Shown here in pieces: positions 6,787 through 13,180 of a stretch of 16,970 nucleotides of DNA. Both the position numbers and the translations under genes were made by a program. Under the pieces are notes generated by a model that was not told the DNA's origin, ran no database searches, and was given only the letters and a program-made list of their open reading frames with translations. The DNA is taken from the NCBI GenBank assembly GCA_036554605.1, contig DATBMY010000394.1:1-16970 (forward strand), in the 5' to 3' direction. Numbering within the stretch: position 1 is the stretch's first letter; each line of letters opens with the position of its first letter. This stretch comes from DATBMY01 sp036554605 (GTDB taxonomy: Bacteria; Acidobacteriota; Blastocatellia; UBA7656).

Positions 6787-7941
6787 TCAAACGACGTTCT
6801 GTTCTATCTCTGCGCGGCCTTTAGAAAACCTATCAGCCGCGAAAGCGGAGATATCAATGTCGGAGACCACTCGGCCTGAAATGAGTTGCGCGAGTATGCG
6901 CCCCGCCGCGGGCGAATGTTGAAAGCCGTGGCCGCTAAAGCCCGCGATAATATAGACCCCTTCAATTCCGGCCGGTCCTATTATAGGCATAGCATCGGGG
7001 GTCATCTCGTATAGCCCCGCCCACGCGTGCGCGATTCCCGCATCTTCGAGCGCAGGCAATCTCCCGACGGCTACGCGGGTGACTTCTTCGAGGAATTCCC
7101 ACTTTACACTCGTATCGAAGCCCGGCTGCTCGCGCGGGTCAGCCATACCGAAAAGAATTCCCGGCCCCTCCCTATGAAAATAAAAAGTGGTCTCGAAATC
7201 GATTACCATAATACGCGAACCAGGCGTCCTTCGATCATCTATGGGGCCAGTAATAAAAATGTGGCGGCGGTAGGGAAGCACCGGAACGTTAATGCCAGCC
7301 AGTTCGCCTACGCGTTTCGCATACGGCCCGGCGGCGTTTACGACCGTGCGGGTTGAGATAATACCCTTCGAAGTATCTATGCCCGTCACGCGCCCGGCGT
7401 CCGTGCGAATCCCAAGGGCTTCGGTCTCGCGATAGATGTGCGCGCCCGCCGCCTGCGCCGCCTTTGCAAACCCCATAGTCACGCCGTTCGGATCAGCTAT
7501 GCCATCGCGAGCGCAAAAAGTGGCTGCGATGGTCCCCTCAAGATTCAACCCCGTAGCTAGCTCGGCAGCCTCTTCAGGCTCAAGCAAGTCAACTTCTACA
7601 CCAAGCCGCCGCTGAAGTTCGAGATTCTTCTTAAAGCTCTCAAGGTCTTCCTCTCTCGACAGCAGGAAAAGGTATCCATCCTGATGAAAGTCAATCTCGT
7701 AGCCAACCTCTTCGGCAAAGTTCTCGAATAGCCTTATCGACTCAATCGATAGCTGTATGTTCGTTTCCGTCGAGAACTGATGTCGAACGCCGCCCGCGTT
7801 GCGCCCGGTAGAGCCCATCGCGAGGAAAGGCTCGCGCTCGACGAGAACGACATCTGTAATCCCTTCCTTCGCCAGGTGATATGCGGCGCTTGCGCCCATG
7901 CACCCGCCCCCGATTATCACAACATCCGCGGTCTTTTTCAT
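6787..7941 (-). CDS. FAD-dependent oxidoreductase of the DAO family (sarcosine oxidase beta/D-amino acid dehydrogenase-like)
   Basis: A 384-residue flavoprotein from the ATG at 7941, which has CCGGAG about 8 bases upstream; an open frame extends further 5' to 8040 but adds no family sequence. Residues 7-20 form the Rossmann FAD site (VVIIGGGCMGASAA), with acidic Glu35 at the ribose position. GSTGRNAGGVRHQFSTE (43-59), VVNAAGPYAKRV (200-211), YEMTPDAMPIIGP (311-323) and IAGFSGHGFQHSPAAGR (332-348) are typical of the soluble sarcosine-oxidase-beta/glycine-oxidase-like branch. Such enzymes oxidise secondary or D-amino acids to imines using FAD. The substrate is not known. It is transcribed alone, divergent from the hydrolase gene. 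A mu-crystallin-family imine-reductase-like gene lies 1 kb to the right, which may be related chemistry. Confidence 0.88.
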   Translation of the reverse strand: MKKTADVVIIGGGCMGASAAYHLAKEGITDVVLVEREPFLAMGSTGRNAGGVRHQFSTETNIQLSIESIRLFENFAEEVGYEIDFHQDGYLFLLSREEDLESFKKNLELQRRLGVEVDLLEPEEAAELATGLNLEGTIAATFCARDGIADPNGVTMGFAKAAQAAGAHIYRETEALGIRTDAGRVTGIDTSKGIISTRTVVNAAGPYAKRVGELAGINVPVLPYRRHIFITGPIDDRRTPGSRIMVIDFETTFYFHREGPGILFGMADPREQPGFDTSVKWEFLEEVTRVAVGRLPALEDAGIAHAWAGLYEMTPDAMPIIGPAGIEGVYIIAGFSGHGFQHSPAAGRILAQLISGRVVSDIDISAFAADRFSKGRAEIEQNVV

Positions 7942-7959
7942 GATCAGGCTCCGGCCTAC

Positions 7960-7978
7960 ATTATAAGACCGGTCCTTA
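7960..7978 (-). promoter_or_regulatory. TATAAT box with overlapping dyad ahead of FAD oxidoreductase
   Basis: A perfect TATAAT reads leftward (7965-7960), 18 bases before the ATG. An imperfect dyad TAAG-ACCGGTC-CTTA (7964-7978) overlaps its upstream edge and contains the 8-base palindrome GACCGGTC. No good -35 is seen at 16-18 bases. The overlap suits an operator for a repressor, or an activator-dependent promoter. The leader would be very short. Confidence 0.4.
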
Positions 7979-8118
7979 AAAGGAATCGAACTTAATACTG
8001 GATGGCGCGTTTTATCGATAGCTCCGGGTTGCAAAACCACCCTGGAGCATTTAACTTTTTGGCGGGATCTGAGGCGGTCCGTAGAACTTGCTGTTTTCTA
8101 TAGGAGGCCCAGACTGCT

Positions 8119-8964
8119 ATGGCCCGCGTAAACTATTTTGAACATACCATTCCTGCTCACGACGGTTTGAGGCTCTTCGCGCGTCGCAGCGAGATTGAAA
8201 ACGCGCGAGCCGAAGTGATTCTAGTTCACGGGTTCGGAGAGCACAGCGGCCGCTACACCCAGCTTACAGACTACCTCGCGCGCGAAGGCTTTTCGGTGAC
8301 CGCTTATGATCACCGGGGGCATGGTCTGTCGGATGGGCTGCCCGGGCATGTCGAGGAATTCTCCGAATATGACAAAGACCTGGCCGCCGTGATCAAATCT
8401 ATCCGCGAGCGATCTCCCGGCGTCAAACGGACCTTTTTAGTCGGTCACAGTATGGGCGGTCTTGTCGTGCTGAGATATGTCGCCCGCGACGGCCTGGAAC
8501 TGTCCGGCGCAGTCGTCACATCTCCCCTGCTCGGCATCGCCGCTTCGGTGCCAGCGCATAAGATGATGATTGCCCGCGTCGGCGCGCGCATGGCGCCTCG
8601 CCTCCGCGTAGGCAACGAGATCGATCCGGCGGCCCTCAGCCGTGACCCTGAAGTAGGCCGGGCCTATGCAACCGACCCGCTCGTCACCAGGCAAGTGAGC
8701 GTCCGGTGGTATTGGGAAGCAAAGCGCGCGATGGAAGAAGCCAGGGAGTCAGCCGCGCAAATCAAGCTTCCGATCCTCATTCTGCATGGAACGCAGGATA
8801 AGATCGCCAGCCTCGACGCCACGCGCGAGGTCTTCGAGCGCATCGGCTCCAAGGATAAAGAGTTGGGCATCTACCCCGATTTTTATCACGAGCTTTTCAA
8901 CGAACCGGAAAAGCGGGAGGTTTTCGAACGGGTCTCGGTCTGGCTCGAAAAGCGCATTTCTTAA
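8119..8964 (+). CDS. Alpha/beta hydrolase, monoacylglycerol lipase-like (Hydrolase_4)
   Basis: A 281-residue serine hydrolase. HGFGEHSGRY (37-46) is the oxyanion-hole motif shared with monoacylglycerol lipases and lysophospholipases; DHRGHGLSDG (64-73) follows. The nucleophile elbow GHSMGG gives Ser111, then Asp227 in HGTQDKI and His257 in FYHELFNE complete the triad. Length and order match the family. No signal peptide, so it is cytoplasmic. Likely substrates are monoacylglycerols or lysophospholipids, known from the family and not from this sequence. AGGAGG lies 11 bases before the ATG, slightly far but clear. Its stop is 11 bases from that of the convergent mu-crystallin-family gene, with no hairpin in between. 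Confidence 0.92.
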   Translation: MARVNYFEHTIPAHDGLRLFARRSEIENARAEVILVHGFGEHSGRYTQLTDYLAREGFSVTAYDHRGHGLSDGLPGHVEEFSEYDKDLAAVIKSIRERSPGVKRTFLVGHSMGGLVVLRYVARDGLELSGAVVTSPLLGIAASVPAHKMMIARVGARMAPRLRVGNEIDPAALSRDPEVGRAYATDPLVTRQVSVRWYWEAKRAMEEARESAAQIKLPILILHGTQDKIASLDATREVFERIGSKDKELGIYPDFYHELFNEPEKREVFERVSVWLEKRIS

Positions 8965-8975
8965 ACTCGCGATGG

Positions 8976-9944
8976 CTATAAATCAATGCTCGTTCCGGCT
9001 CCTCGTTCTACGGCCTTGCTGTATGCGAGATGCGCGGTCGCCAGATCCTCTATGGCGAGCCCGCAGGATTTGAAGATTGTGATCTCATCATTCGAGGTCC
9101 GCCCCGCCCTCTTTTGCGAAACTACATCGGAAAGCGTCACGGCGAAATGTGACGGCCCAATCATCCCTTCGCGGAGAGGGATCAAAAGATCACCGGCTTC
9201 GCGTCCGGCGGCGGATTCGCTATCAATTATCACTCTCGCCCTTCTTATCAATTCGCCGCCAAGCTCGCGCGTTTCTGGCGTAAAGGCGCCGACCGCGTTT
9301 ATGTGAGTGCCCGCCCTGATCAATGCCCCATCGAACAGCGGCACGGGCGAGCCTGTGCAGGTACATATCAAATCGGATTGACCTGCCGCTTCGCCGGCCC
9401 CGGTTTGGCGACAAGCAACTCCGTAAGTCGCCGTTGCCCAGTCGGCAAGCTCGGCGGCCTTCGCCTCTGTTCGCGACGAGATTAGTAGCCGTTCGACCTC
9501 AACTGTTTCCATCATCGCTTCGATGTGAAATCTGGCCTGAACGCCCGCTCCGAAAATCCCTAACCGCTTCGGGCCTGGTAAAACAAGATGCTTCGTCGCA
9601 ACCGCGCTCGTCGCGGCGGTTCGAATCGCCGTTATGAACCGTCCTTCCATCAGCGCGAGCGGTTGGCCCGTCGTCGCGTTCAAAAGCATATAGGCCGCCT
9701 GCACCGCGTCGAGGCCAAGCTTTGCGTTGCCGGGAAAGACCGAAACAATCTTTGTCCCGAGCGCGGAATTCATATATGCGGGCATCTCAAGCAGCACGCC
9801 TTCGCCATTGGGCAGGACGAGGCGCAATCTCTCGGGCGAGAAGGCTTCGCCGCGGGCCAGGTCGCGAAAGGCATCTTCAACGGCCGCGATGCAATCGCGC
9901 ATCGTTAACAATGATCTCAGCTCGTTGCTGGTCAAAATGAGCAT
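8976..9944 (-). CDS. Ornithine cyclodeaminase/mu-crystallin family protein, probably an imine reductase or amino acid dehydrogenase
   Basis: A 322-residue NAD(P)-binding protein of the OCD/mu-crystallin family. Seen: Lys65 in TKIVSVFPGN (64-73), Arg108 in ITAIRTAATSAVA (104-116), dinucleotide loop GIFGAGVQARFH (129-140), and the C-terminal block FKSCGLAIEDLATAHLAY (291-308). In true ornithine cyclodeaminase a catalytic Asp lies in VGGDCPGKTEL; the aligned stretch here is VGAFTPETREL (218-228), with Phe221 in place of Asp, which is closer to mu-crystallin/ketimine reductase and pyrroline-2-carboxylate reductase-like members. So ring-closing deamination of ornithine is unlikely, and reduction of a cyclic or linear imine is more plausible (inference). 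The gene follows the receiver-ATPase gene by 49 bases on the same strand and may be co-transcribed. No ribosome site is evident at the ATG. Confidence 0.88.
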   Translation of the reverse strand: MLILTSNELRSLLTMRDCIAAVEDAFRDLARGEAFSPERLRLVLPNGEGVLLEMPAYMNSALGTKIVSVFPGNAKLGLDAVQAAYMLLNATTGQPLALMEGRFITAIRTAATSAVATKHLVLPGPKRLGIFGAGVQARFHIEAMMETVEVERLLISSRTEAKAAELADWATATYGVACRQTGAGEAAGQSDLICTCTGSPVPLFDGALIRAGTHINAVGAFTPETRELGGELIRRARVIIDSESAAGREAGDLLIPLREGMIGPSHFAVTLSDVVSQKRAGRTSNDEITIFKSCGLAIEDLATAHLAYSKAVERGAGTSIDL

Positions 9945-9993
9945 TCGAAAAGGCAGGCCTGAGATGGAGTATGCGAACGCGCGAGCCGGTTAT

Positions 9994-10854
9994 TCACTCA
10001 TCCTTTTTTTCCTGCTTAGGCTCGTCAAGGTATTTAACAAATATAAGCTCGTTGTGCTGCTTGTTGTATATAAGCTCGTCGACTACCTGCGAGGCGAGCA
10101 CTATGCCGAAACCGCCGGGCCGCAGCCCCTTTTCCTGCCGGACCCTCATGTGCCGGAAGGGATCGTCATCAGGATTGGCGAAGGCCGCATGCTGGATAGC
10201 CTGAAGATCGAAGCCTTCTCCGGGGTCTTTTATCGAGTAGAGAATTGCCCGCTTGAGCCTTATATACTTCACCTCGACCCGTTTCGTCAGGTCGCACTTC
10301 CCGCCGTGTTCTATGGCATTATTGAGCATCTCGCGAAAGACGTGACCTATGGCCTCGCGTGTTTCCGCCGCGATATTTCCCTGAAGCTCGACGAGGAATT
10401 TCTGTATCGGCTCGACCGCGTTCAAATCACACGGCACTCGCAGCTCGATCCAGTCGGGCGAATCCGAGATTATTTCGATGTTTGATCCGGGATGGCGGGC
10501 AAGCGCCGAGCGCACTGTTTCCAGAAGCTCATCCACATGAAAAGGTTTAGATAAGAAGTCGCACGCCTGGTTGCGGAAAGCGGCTATCACATGGTCATCG
10601 GTCACATATCCCGTCATAACTACAGCCCGTATACCAGGCTGGAGCGCGCGGGCGCGTTCCAGAAGCTCTATACCGTCAATACCCGGCATTACAACGTCTG
10701 TCAGCAAGAGATCGATAGAGTTCTTTTCCAGTACTTCGAGCGCAGCTTTACCATTGCTCACGTCAATGACGTTAAAGCCTTCGTATTCGAGAACGCGTCG
10801 AAAAATCTTTCGGCCGTTCTCGTCGTCGTCGGCCAATAACAGGGTGTTTGACAT
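9994..10854 (-). CDS. Response regulator with C-terminal RsbW-type (HATPase_c_2) ATPase domain
   Basis: A 286-residue fusion. The receiver domain (1-120) has Asp10/Asp11, phospho-acceptor Asp53 (LLLTDVVMPGIDG), Thr81 and Lys103, all intact. After a short linker, residues about 130-275 form a GHKL ATPase of the anti-sigma/RsbW kind: N-box EMLNNAIEHG (175-184), KDPGEGFD (209-216) and GGFGI (247-251). There is no HisKA domain or phosphorylatable His box, so it is not a hybrid histidine kinase. The family logic is that phosphorylation of the receiver would control a Ser kinase or sigma/anti-anti-sigma binding activity. No cognate kinase, anti-anti-sigma or sigma gene is in the window. I prefer the ATG at 10854 with AGGTGA just upstream; a GTG at 10860 is possible. 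The C-terminus is charged (EPKQEKKDE). Confidence 0.88.
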   Translation of the reverse strand: MSNTLLLADDDENGRKIFRRVLEYEGFNVIDVSNGKAALEVLEKNSIDLLLTDVVMPGIDGIELLERARALQPGIRAVVMTGYVTDDHVIAAFRNQACDFLSKPFHVDELLETVRSALARHPGSNIEIISDSPDWIELRVPCDLNAVEPIQKFLVELQGNIAAETREAIGHVFREMLNNAIEHGGKCDLTKRVEVKYIRLKRAILYSIKDPGEGFDLQAIQHAAFANPDDDPFRHMRVRQEKGLRPGGFGIVLASQVVDELIYNKQHNELIFVKYLDEPKQEKKDE

Positions 10855-11185
10855 AATCACCTGGCCTCTTTGCTGACCACTTCATCGCTCGCGCCGGCCT
10901 CGAAAGCTGTTACATCATATCGGGAATGGCCATCTGCATTCTATCATTCCTGCCAGCAATTACTAGTTAATCAACCTGAGCAGCACAAGTATAAGCGATA
11001 CGACAGCCATTACCAACAGGCGCATCCCCATGTAATGATAACCCTCGGCGCGCGAACATAACACGCAAACCGCTTGCTCATCAAGCCGGCACCGTCCCGC
11101 GAAACCTTTGCCGATGGCGAATGACAAAAGACCGCTCCTGATTGTAATATCGCTTTTCGTTAATTCAACAAGCGGCAAACAGGAT
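10855..11185. other. Non-coding stretch of about 330 bases between divergent genes
   Basis: No convincing gene is seen. It holds a plausible promoter for the kinase-like gene (11121-11150). On the minus strand, 10963-11031 could encode a 22-residue very hydrophobic peptide beginning MGMRLLVMAVVS, with GAGGG 10 bases before its ATG, as a small membrane peptide ahead of the receiver-ATPase gene; I give this little weight. The frame of the downstream kinase is open back to a TTG at 11108 and an ATG at 11114, but that part has no ribosome site and no family similarity. Confidence 0.5.
11121..11150 (+). promoter_or_regulatory. Sigma-70-type promoter candidate for the APH-like kinase gene
   Basis: ATGACA (11121-11126), an 18-base spacer and TAATAT (11145-11150) match the consensus at five and four positions. 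A transcript from about 11157 would have a 29-base leader to the ATG at 11186 and would exclude the earlier in-frame starts. Confidence 0.35.
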
Positions 11186-12304
11186 ATGCAACGCAAGATA
11201 ATCTTACCCGGAAGCGATACGGCGCCGGTCCGCCCCGGCGAGGAATTGGATCCATCGGCCCTCGAGGCTTACCTCAGAGCGCACATGGGAGAGCTACTAC
11301 CGGGCCAGCCGCTCGACGATGCGGGTATAGAACTGGAACAGTTTCCCGGCGGCCATTCGAACCTTACTTACCTGGTGAGGCTCGGCGGTCATGAATTCGT
11401 CCTGCGTCGCCCGCCGGTCGGCCCGGTTGCGCCGACGGCCCACGACATGCCGCGCGAGTACAGATTGCTTTCCGCGATTCACCCGGTCTTCAACCTCGCC
11501 CCTCGACCCTATCTCTTATGTGAAGACCTGAGCATCATAGGCGTGCCATTCTATCTCATGGAGCGACGTCGCGGCATCGTCATCCGGCGCGAGATGCCCG
11601 CGGAGTTCGGCGACAGCCAGGAGGTGCGCCGCCGCATAAGCGAGGCGCTCGTCGATACGATGGCCCTGCTTCACTCAGTCGATATTTATTCGACCGGCAT
11701 AGCCGGCATAGGAAAGCCGGCCGGTTTCGTAACGCGCCAGGTAAAGGGGTGGACTGAAAGATGGCACCGCTCGAAAACCAGTGAAGTGAGGGAAGTCGAA
11801 GAAGTAGTCAATTGGCTCGCCGGCAGAATACCACCGGAGCCCGACCCCGCCGCGGGCCGCCCGGCAACGCTCGTTCACAACGACATGAAGCTCGATAATA
11901 CGATGCTCGACCCGTCGGACCCCTCGCGCGTCGTCGCGGTGCTCGACTGGGAGATGTGCACGGTCGGAGACCCGCTCATAGATCTGGGGATATTTCTATG
12001 TTACTGGGCGCAGAAAGGCGACCCGGAGGCGCGAAGAGAATCGATCAGCCCCGTTACAACCGAACCCGGGTGGATGACCCGCGCCGAGGTGATAGAACGC
12101 TACTGCGAAAAGACCGGCCGTGACGTATCGGGCATTGCCTTTTATGAGACTTTCGCCCTGTTTAAAGTGGCCGTCGTCTTACAGCAGATATACTTCCGCT
12201 ACGTTCGCGGGCAAACAAAGGATGAAAGGTTCAAAGAGTTCGACCGCCGGGTGGAAGGACTCGCCCGCGCCGCGCTCGATCTGGCCGAAAAATCAGGAAT
12301 CTGA
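11186..12304 (+). CDS. Phosphotransferase of the APH family, ACAD10/11-like (hydroxyacyl-CoA kinase-type)
   Basis: A 372-residue kinase-fold protein. FPGGHSNLTYLV (53-64) is the nucleotide loop, FVLRRPP (71-77) the following strand as in ACAD10/ACAD11-type kinases, LVHNDMKLDNTML (229-241) the catalytic loop with Asp233 and Asn238, and VLDWEMCTVGDPLIDLG (252-268) the metal-binding Asp254. Members of this branch, for example LvaA of Pseudomonas and the kinase part of mammalian ACAD11, phosphorylate 4-hydroxyacyl-CoAs before their breakdown; that is family knowledge and the substrate here is unproven. No acyl-CoA dehydrogenase gene is in the window. I chose the ATG at 11186 because family similarity begins at APVRPGEELD; only a weak AGGA precedes it. 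The histidine-phosphatase-fold gene follows 93 bases later on the same strand. Confidence 0.85.
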   Translation: MQRKIILPGSDTAPVRPGEELDPSALEAYLRAHMGELLPGQPLDDAGIELEQFPGGHSNLTYLVRLGGHEFVLRRPPVGPVAPTAHDMPREYRLLSAIHPVFNLAPRPYLLCEDLSIIGVPFYLMERRRGIVIRREMPAEFGDSQEVRRRISEALVDTMALLHSVDIYSTGIAGIGKPAGFVTRQVKGWTERWHRSKTSEVREVEEVVNWLAGRIPPEPDPAAGRPATLVHNDMKLDNTMLDPSDPSRVVAVLDWEMCTVGDPLIDLGIFLCYWAQKGDPEARRESISPVTTEPGWMTRAEVIERYCEKTGRDVSGIAFYETFALFKVAVVLQQIYFRYVRGQTKDERFKEFDRRVEGLARAALDLAEKSGI

Positions 12305-12305
12305 C

Positions 12306-12380
12306 CATTTTGGATTTTAGGTTGCCGGAGACATGAAAAGTCAACAGGCTAATTCCTATCAGGCTTAATAATCCAAAATG
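12306..12380. repeat. AT-rich inverted repeat between kinase and phosphatase-fold genes
   Basis: CATTTTGGATT (12306-12316) is the exact reverse complement of AATCCAAAATG (12370-12380), 53 bases apart. The right arm continues into further A-rich iterations (TAAAATC, AAAAATC) up to the next start codon; the left arm continues as TTAG. The interior has a CAGGCT direct repeat (12345-12350 and 12360-12364 region). The look is that of the ATTTTGGATT-type intergenic repeats seen in some bacterial genomes, and unlike the G+C-rich flanks. Confidence 0.5.
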
Positions 12381-12397
12381 TAAAATCAAAAATCGAT

Positions 12398-13117
12398 ATG
12401 AGTTATATATATCTTATACGCCACGCGCAGGCGGGCACGCGCGAGAATTATGATCATTTGTCGGACCTCGGCCAGCGACAGGCGCGGTTGCTCGGAGAGA
12501 GCTTCGCGGAGCAGGGAATTGAGTTCGACACTCTCTACTCGGGCAGCATGCGACGCCAGCAGCTGACGGCCCAGATCGCCTGCGAAGCAATGAAAGACCG
12601 AGGGATAAAACCGCCCGAGCCTGTCGTCGACGAGCGGTGGAATGAATTCAGTCTTATTTCGGTCTATCGCGCGATCATGCACCGCCTGGTAGAAGATAGC
12701 GAAGAGTTCGCGCGCGACTACAGGGAGATGACTGAAGCCTTGCGGCGCGACCCGCACACGACGGGCGGCGCGACGGGCCGGTGTGATATCGCCGTCATCC
12801 GCGCCTGGATGGAGGACCGTTATCCCGATTATGACGGAGAGAAATGGTCGGTCTTCAAATCGCGCATACAAGAATGCGCATCGTGTCTGCCTCAATATGA
12901 TGCCAGAGAAAAAGCGATTGCGATCTTCACATCCGCCACGCCAATCGCGATAACCGCCGGCACATCGCTCGGTCTTTCCGACGACGCTCTGTTGAGCATA
13001 CTCGGCGTCATACAAAACACAAGCGTGACGGTGATGCGGGTCCGAGACGACGCGCTGCGGCTATTCACCTTTAACGCGACTCAACACCTGAATCCGCGGA
13101 TGCGAACCTTCAGGTGA
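12398..13117 (+). CDS. Histidine phosphatase (phosphoglycerate mutase-fold) protein lacking the second catalytic His
   Basis: A 239-residue protein of the histidine phosphatase superfamily. LIRHAQAG (6-13) is the RHG-type motif with nucleophile His9 and Arg8; SGSMRRQQLTAQ (48-59) supplies the second Arg; Glu83 stands in WNEFSL; the closing block NTSVTVMRV..FN..QHL (207-231) is typical. The usual V-V-S-H-G segment with the second catalytic His reads IFTSATPIA (176-184), so Ala180 replaces His. Related subfamilies have S-G-G at this place. Activity may be weakened, altered or rely on another acid. There is no Shine-Dalgarno before the ATG, which follows an A-rich repeat. It probably shares a transcript with the kinase upstream, which suggests linked roles (inference). 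Confidence 0.85.
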   Translation: MSYIYLIRHAQAGTRENYDHLSDLGQRQARLLGESFAEQGIEFDTLYSGSMRRQQLTAQIACEAMKDRGIKPPEPVVDERWNEFSLISVYRAIMHRLVEDSEEFARDYREMTEALRRDPHTTGGATGRCDIAVIRAWMEDRYPDYDGEKWSVFKSRIQECASCLPQYDAREKAIAIFTSATPIAITAGTSLGLSDDALLSILGVIQNTSVTVMRVRDDALRLFTFNATQHLNPRMRTFR

Positions 13118-13148
13118 ATAAAAGCAGGGGCAGCCACCAGGGCTGCCC
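13118..13148 (-). terminator. Rho-independent-type terminator of the acylase gene
   Basis: Read leftward, a perfect 8-bp stem (GGGCAGCC, 5-base loop, GGCTGCCC; 13148-13128) is followed by CTGC and then TTTTATT. It begins 32 bases after the acylase stop. It may also end transcripts of the convergent phosphatase-fold gene, although no T-run follows on that strand. Confidence 0.6.
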
Positions 13149-13180
13149 GAATCGCGCTCTTGCGATGACTACCGCCCCTA

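Noticed and set aside
7942..8040. N-terminal extension of the FAD oxidoreductase to 8040
   Set aside because: The extra residues have no family similarity, and the ATG at 7941 has a ribosome site directly before the Rossmann strand.
9727..10485. Long plus-strand open frame (252 codons) across two minus-strand genes
   Set aside because: It is antisense to the mu-crystallin-family and receiver-ATPase genes, has no family resemblance or ribosome site, and runs through both; long antisense frames are expected in G+C-rich coding DNA.
12386..13015. 209-codon minus-strand open frame opposite the phosphatase-fold gene
   Set aside because: The opposite strand has clear family motifs; this frame is its shadow.
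13085..13116. 8-bp inverted repeat (CACCTGAA/TTCAGGTG) at the end of the phosphatase-fold gene
   Set aside because: It is within coding sequence with a 16-base loop and no T-run; the adjacent GC hairpin explains termination better.
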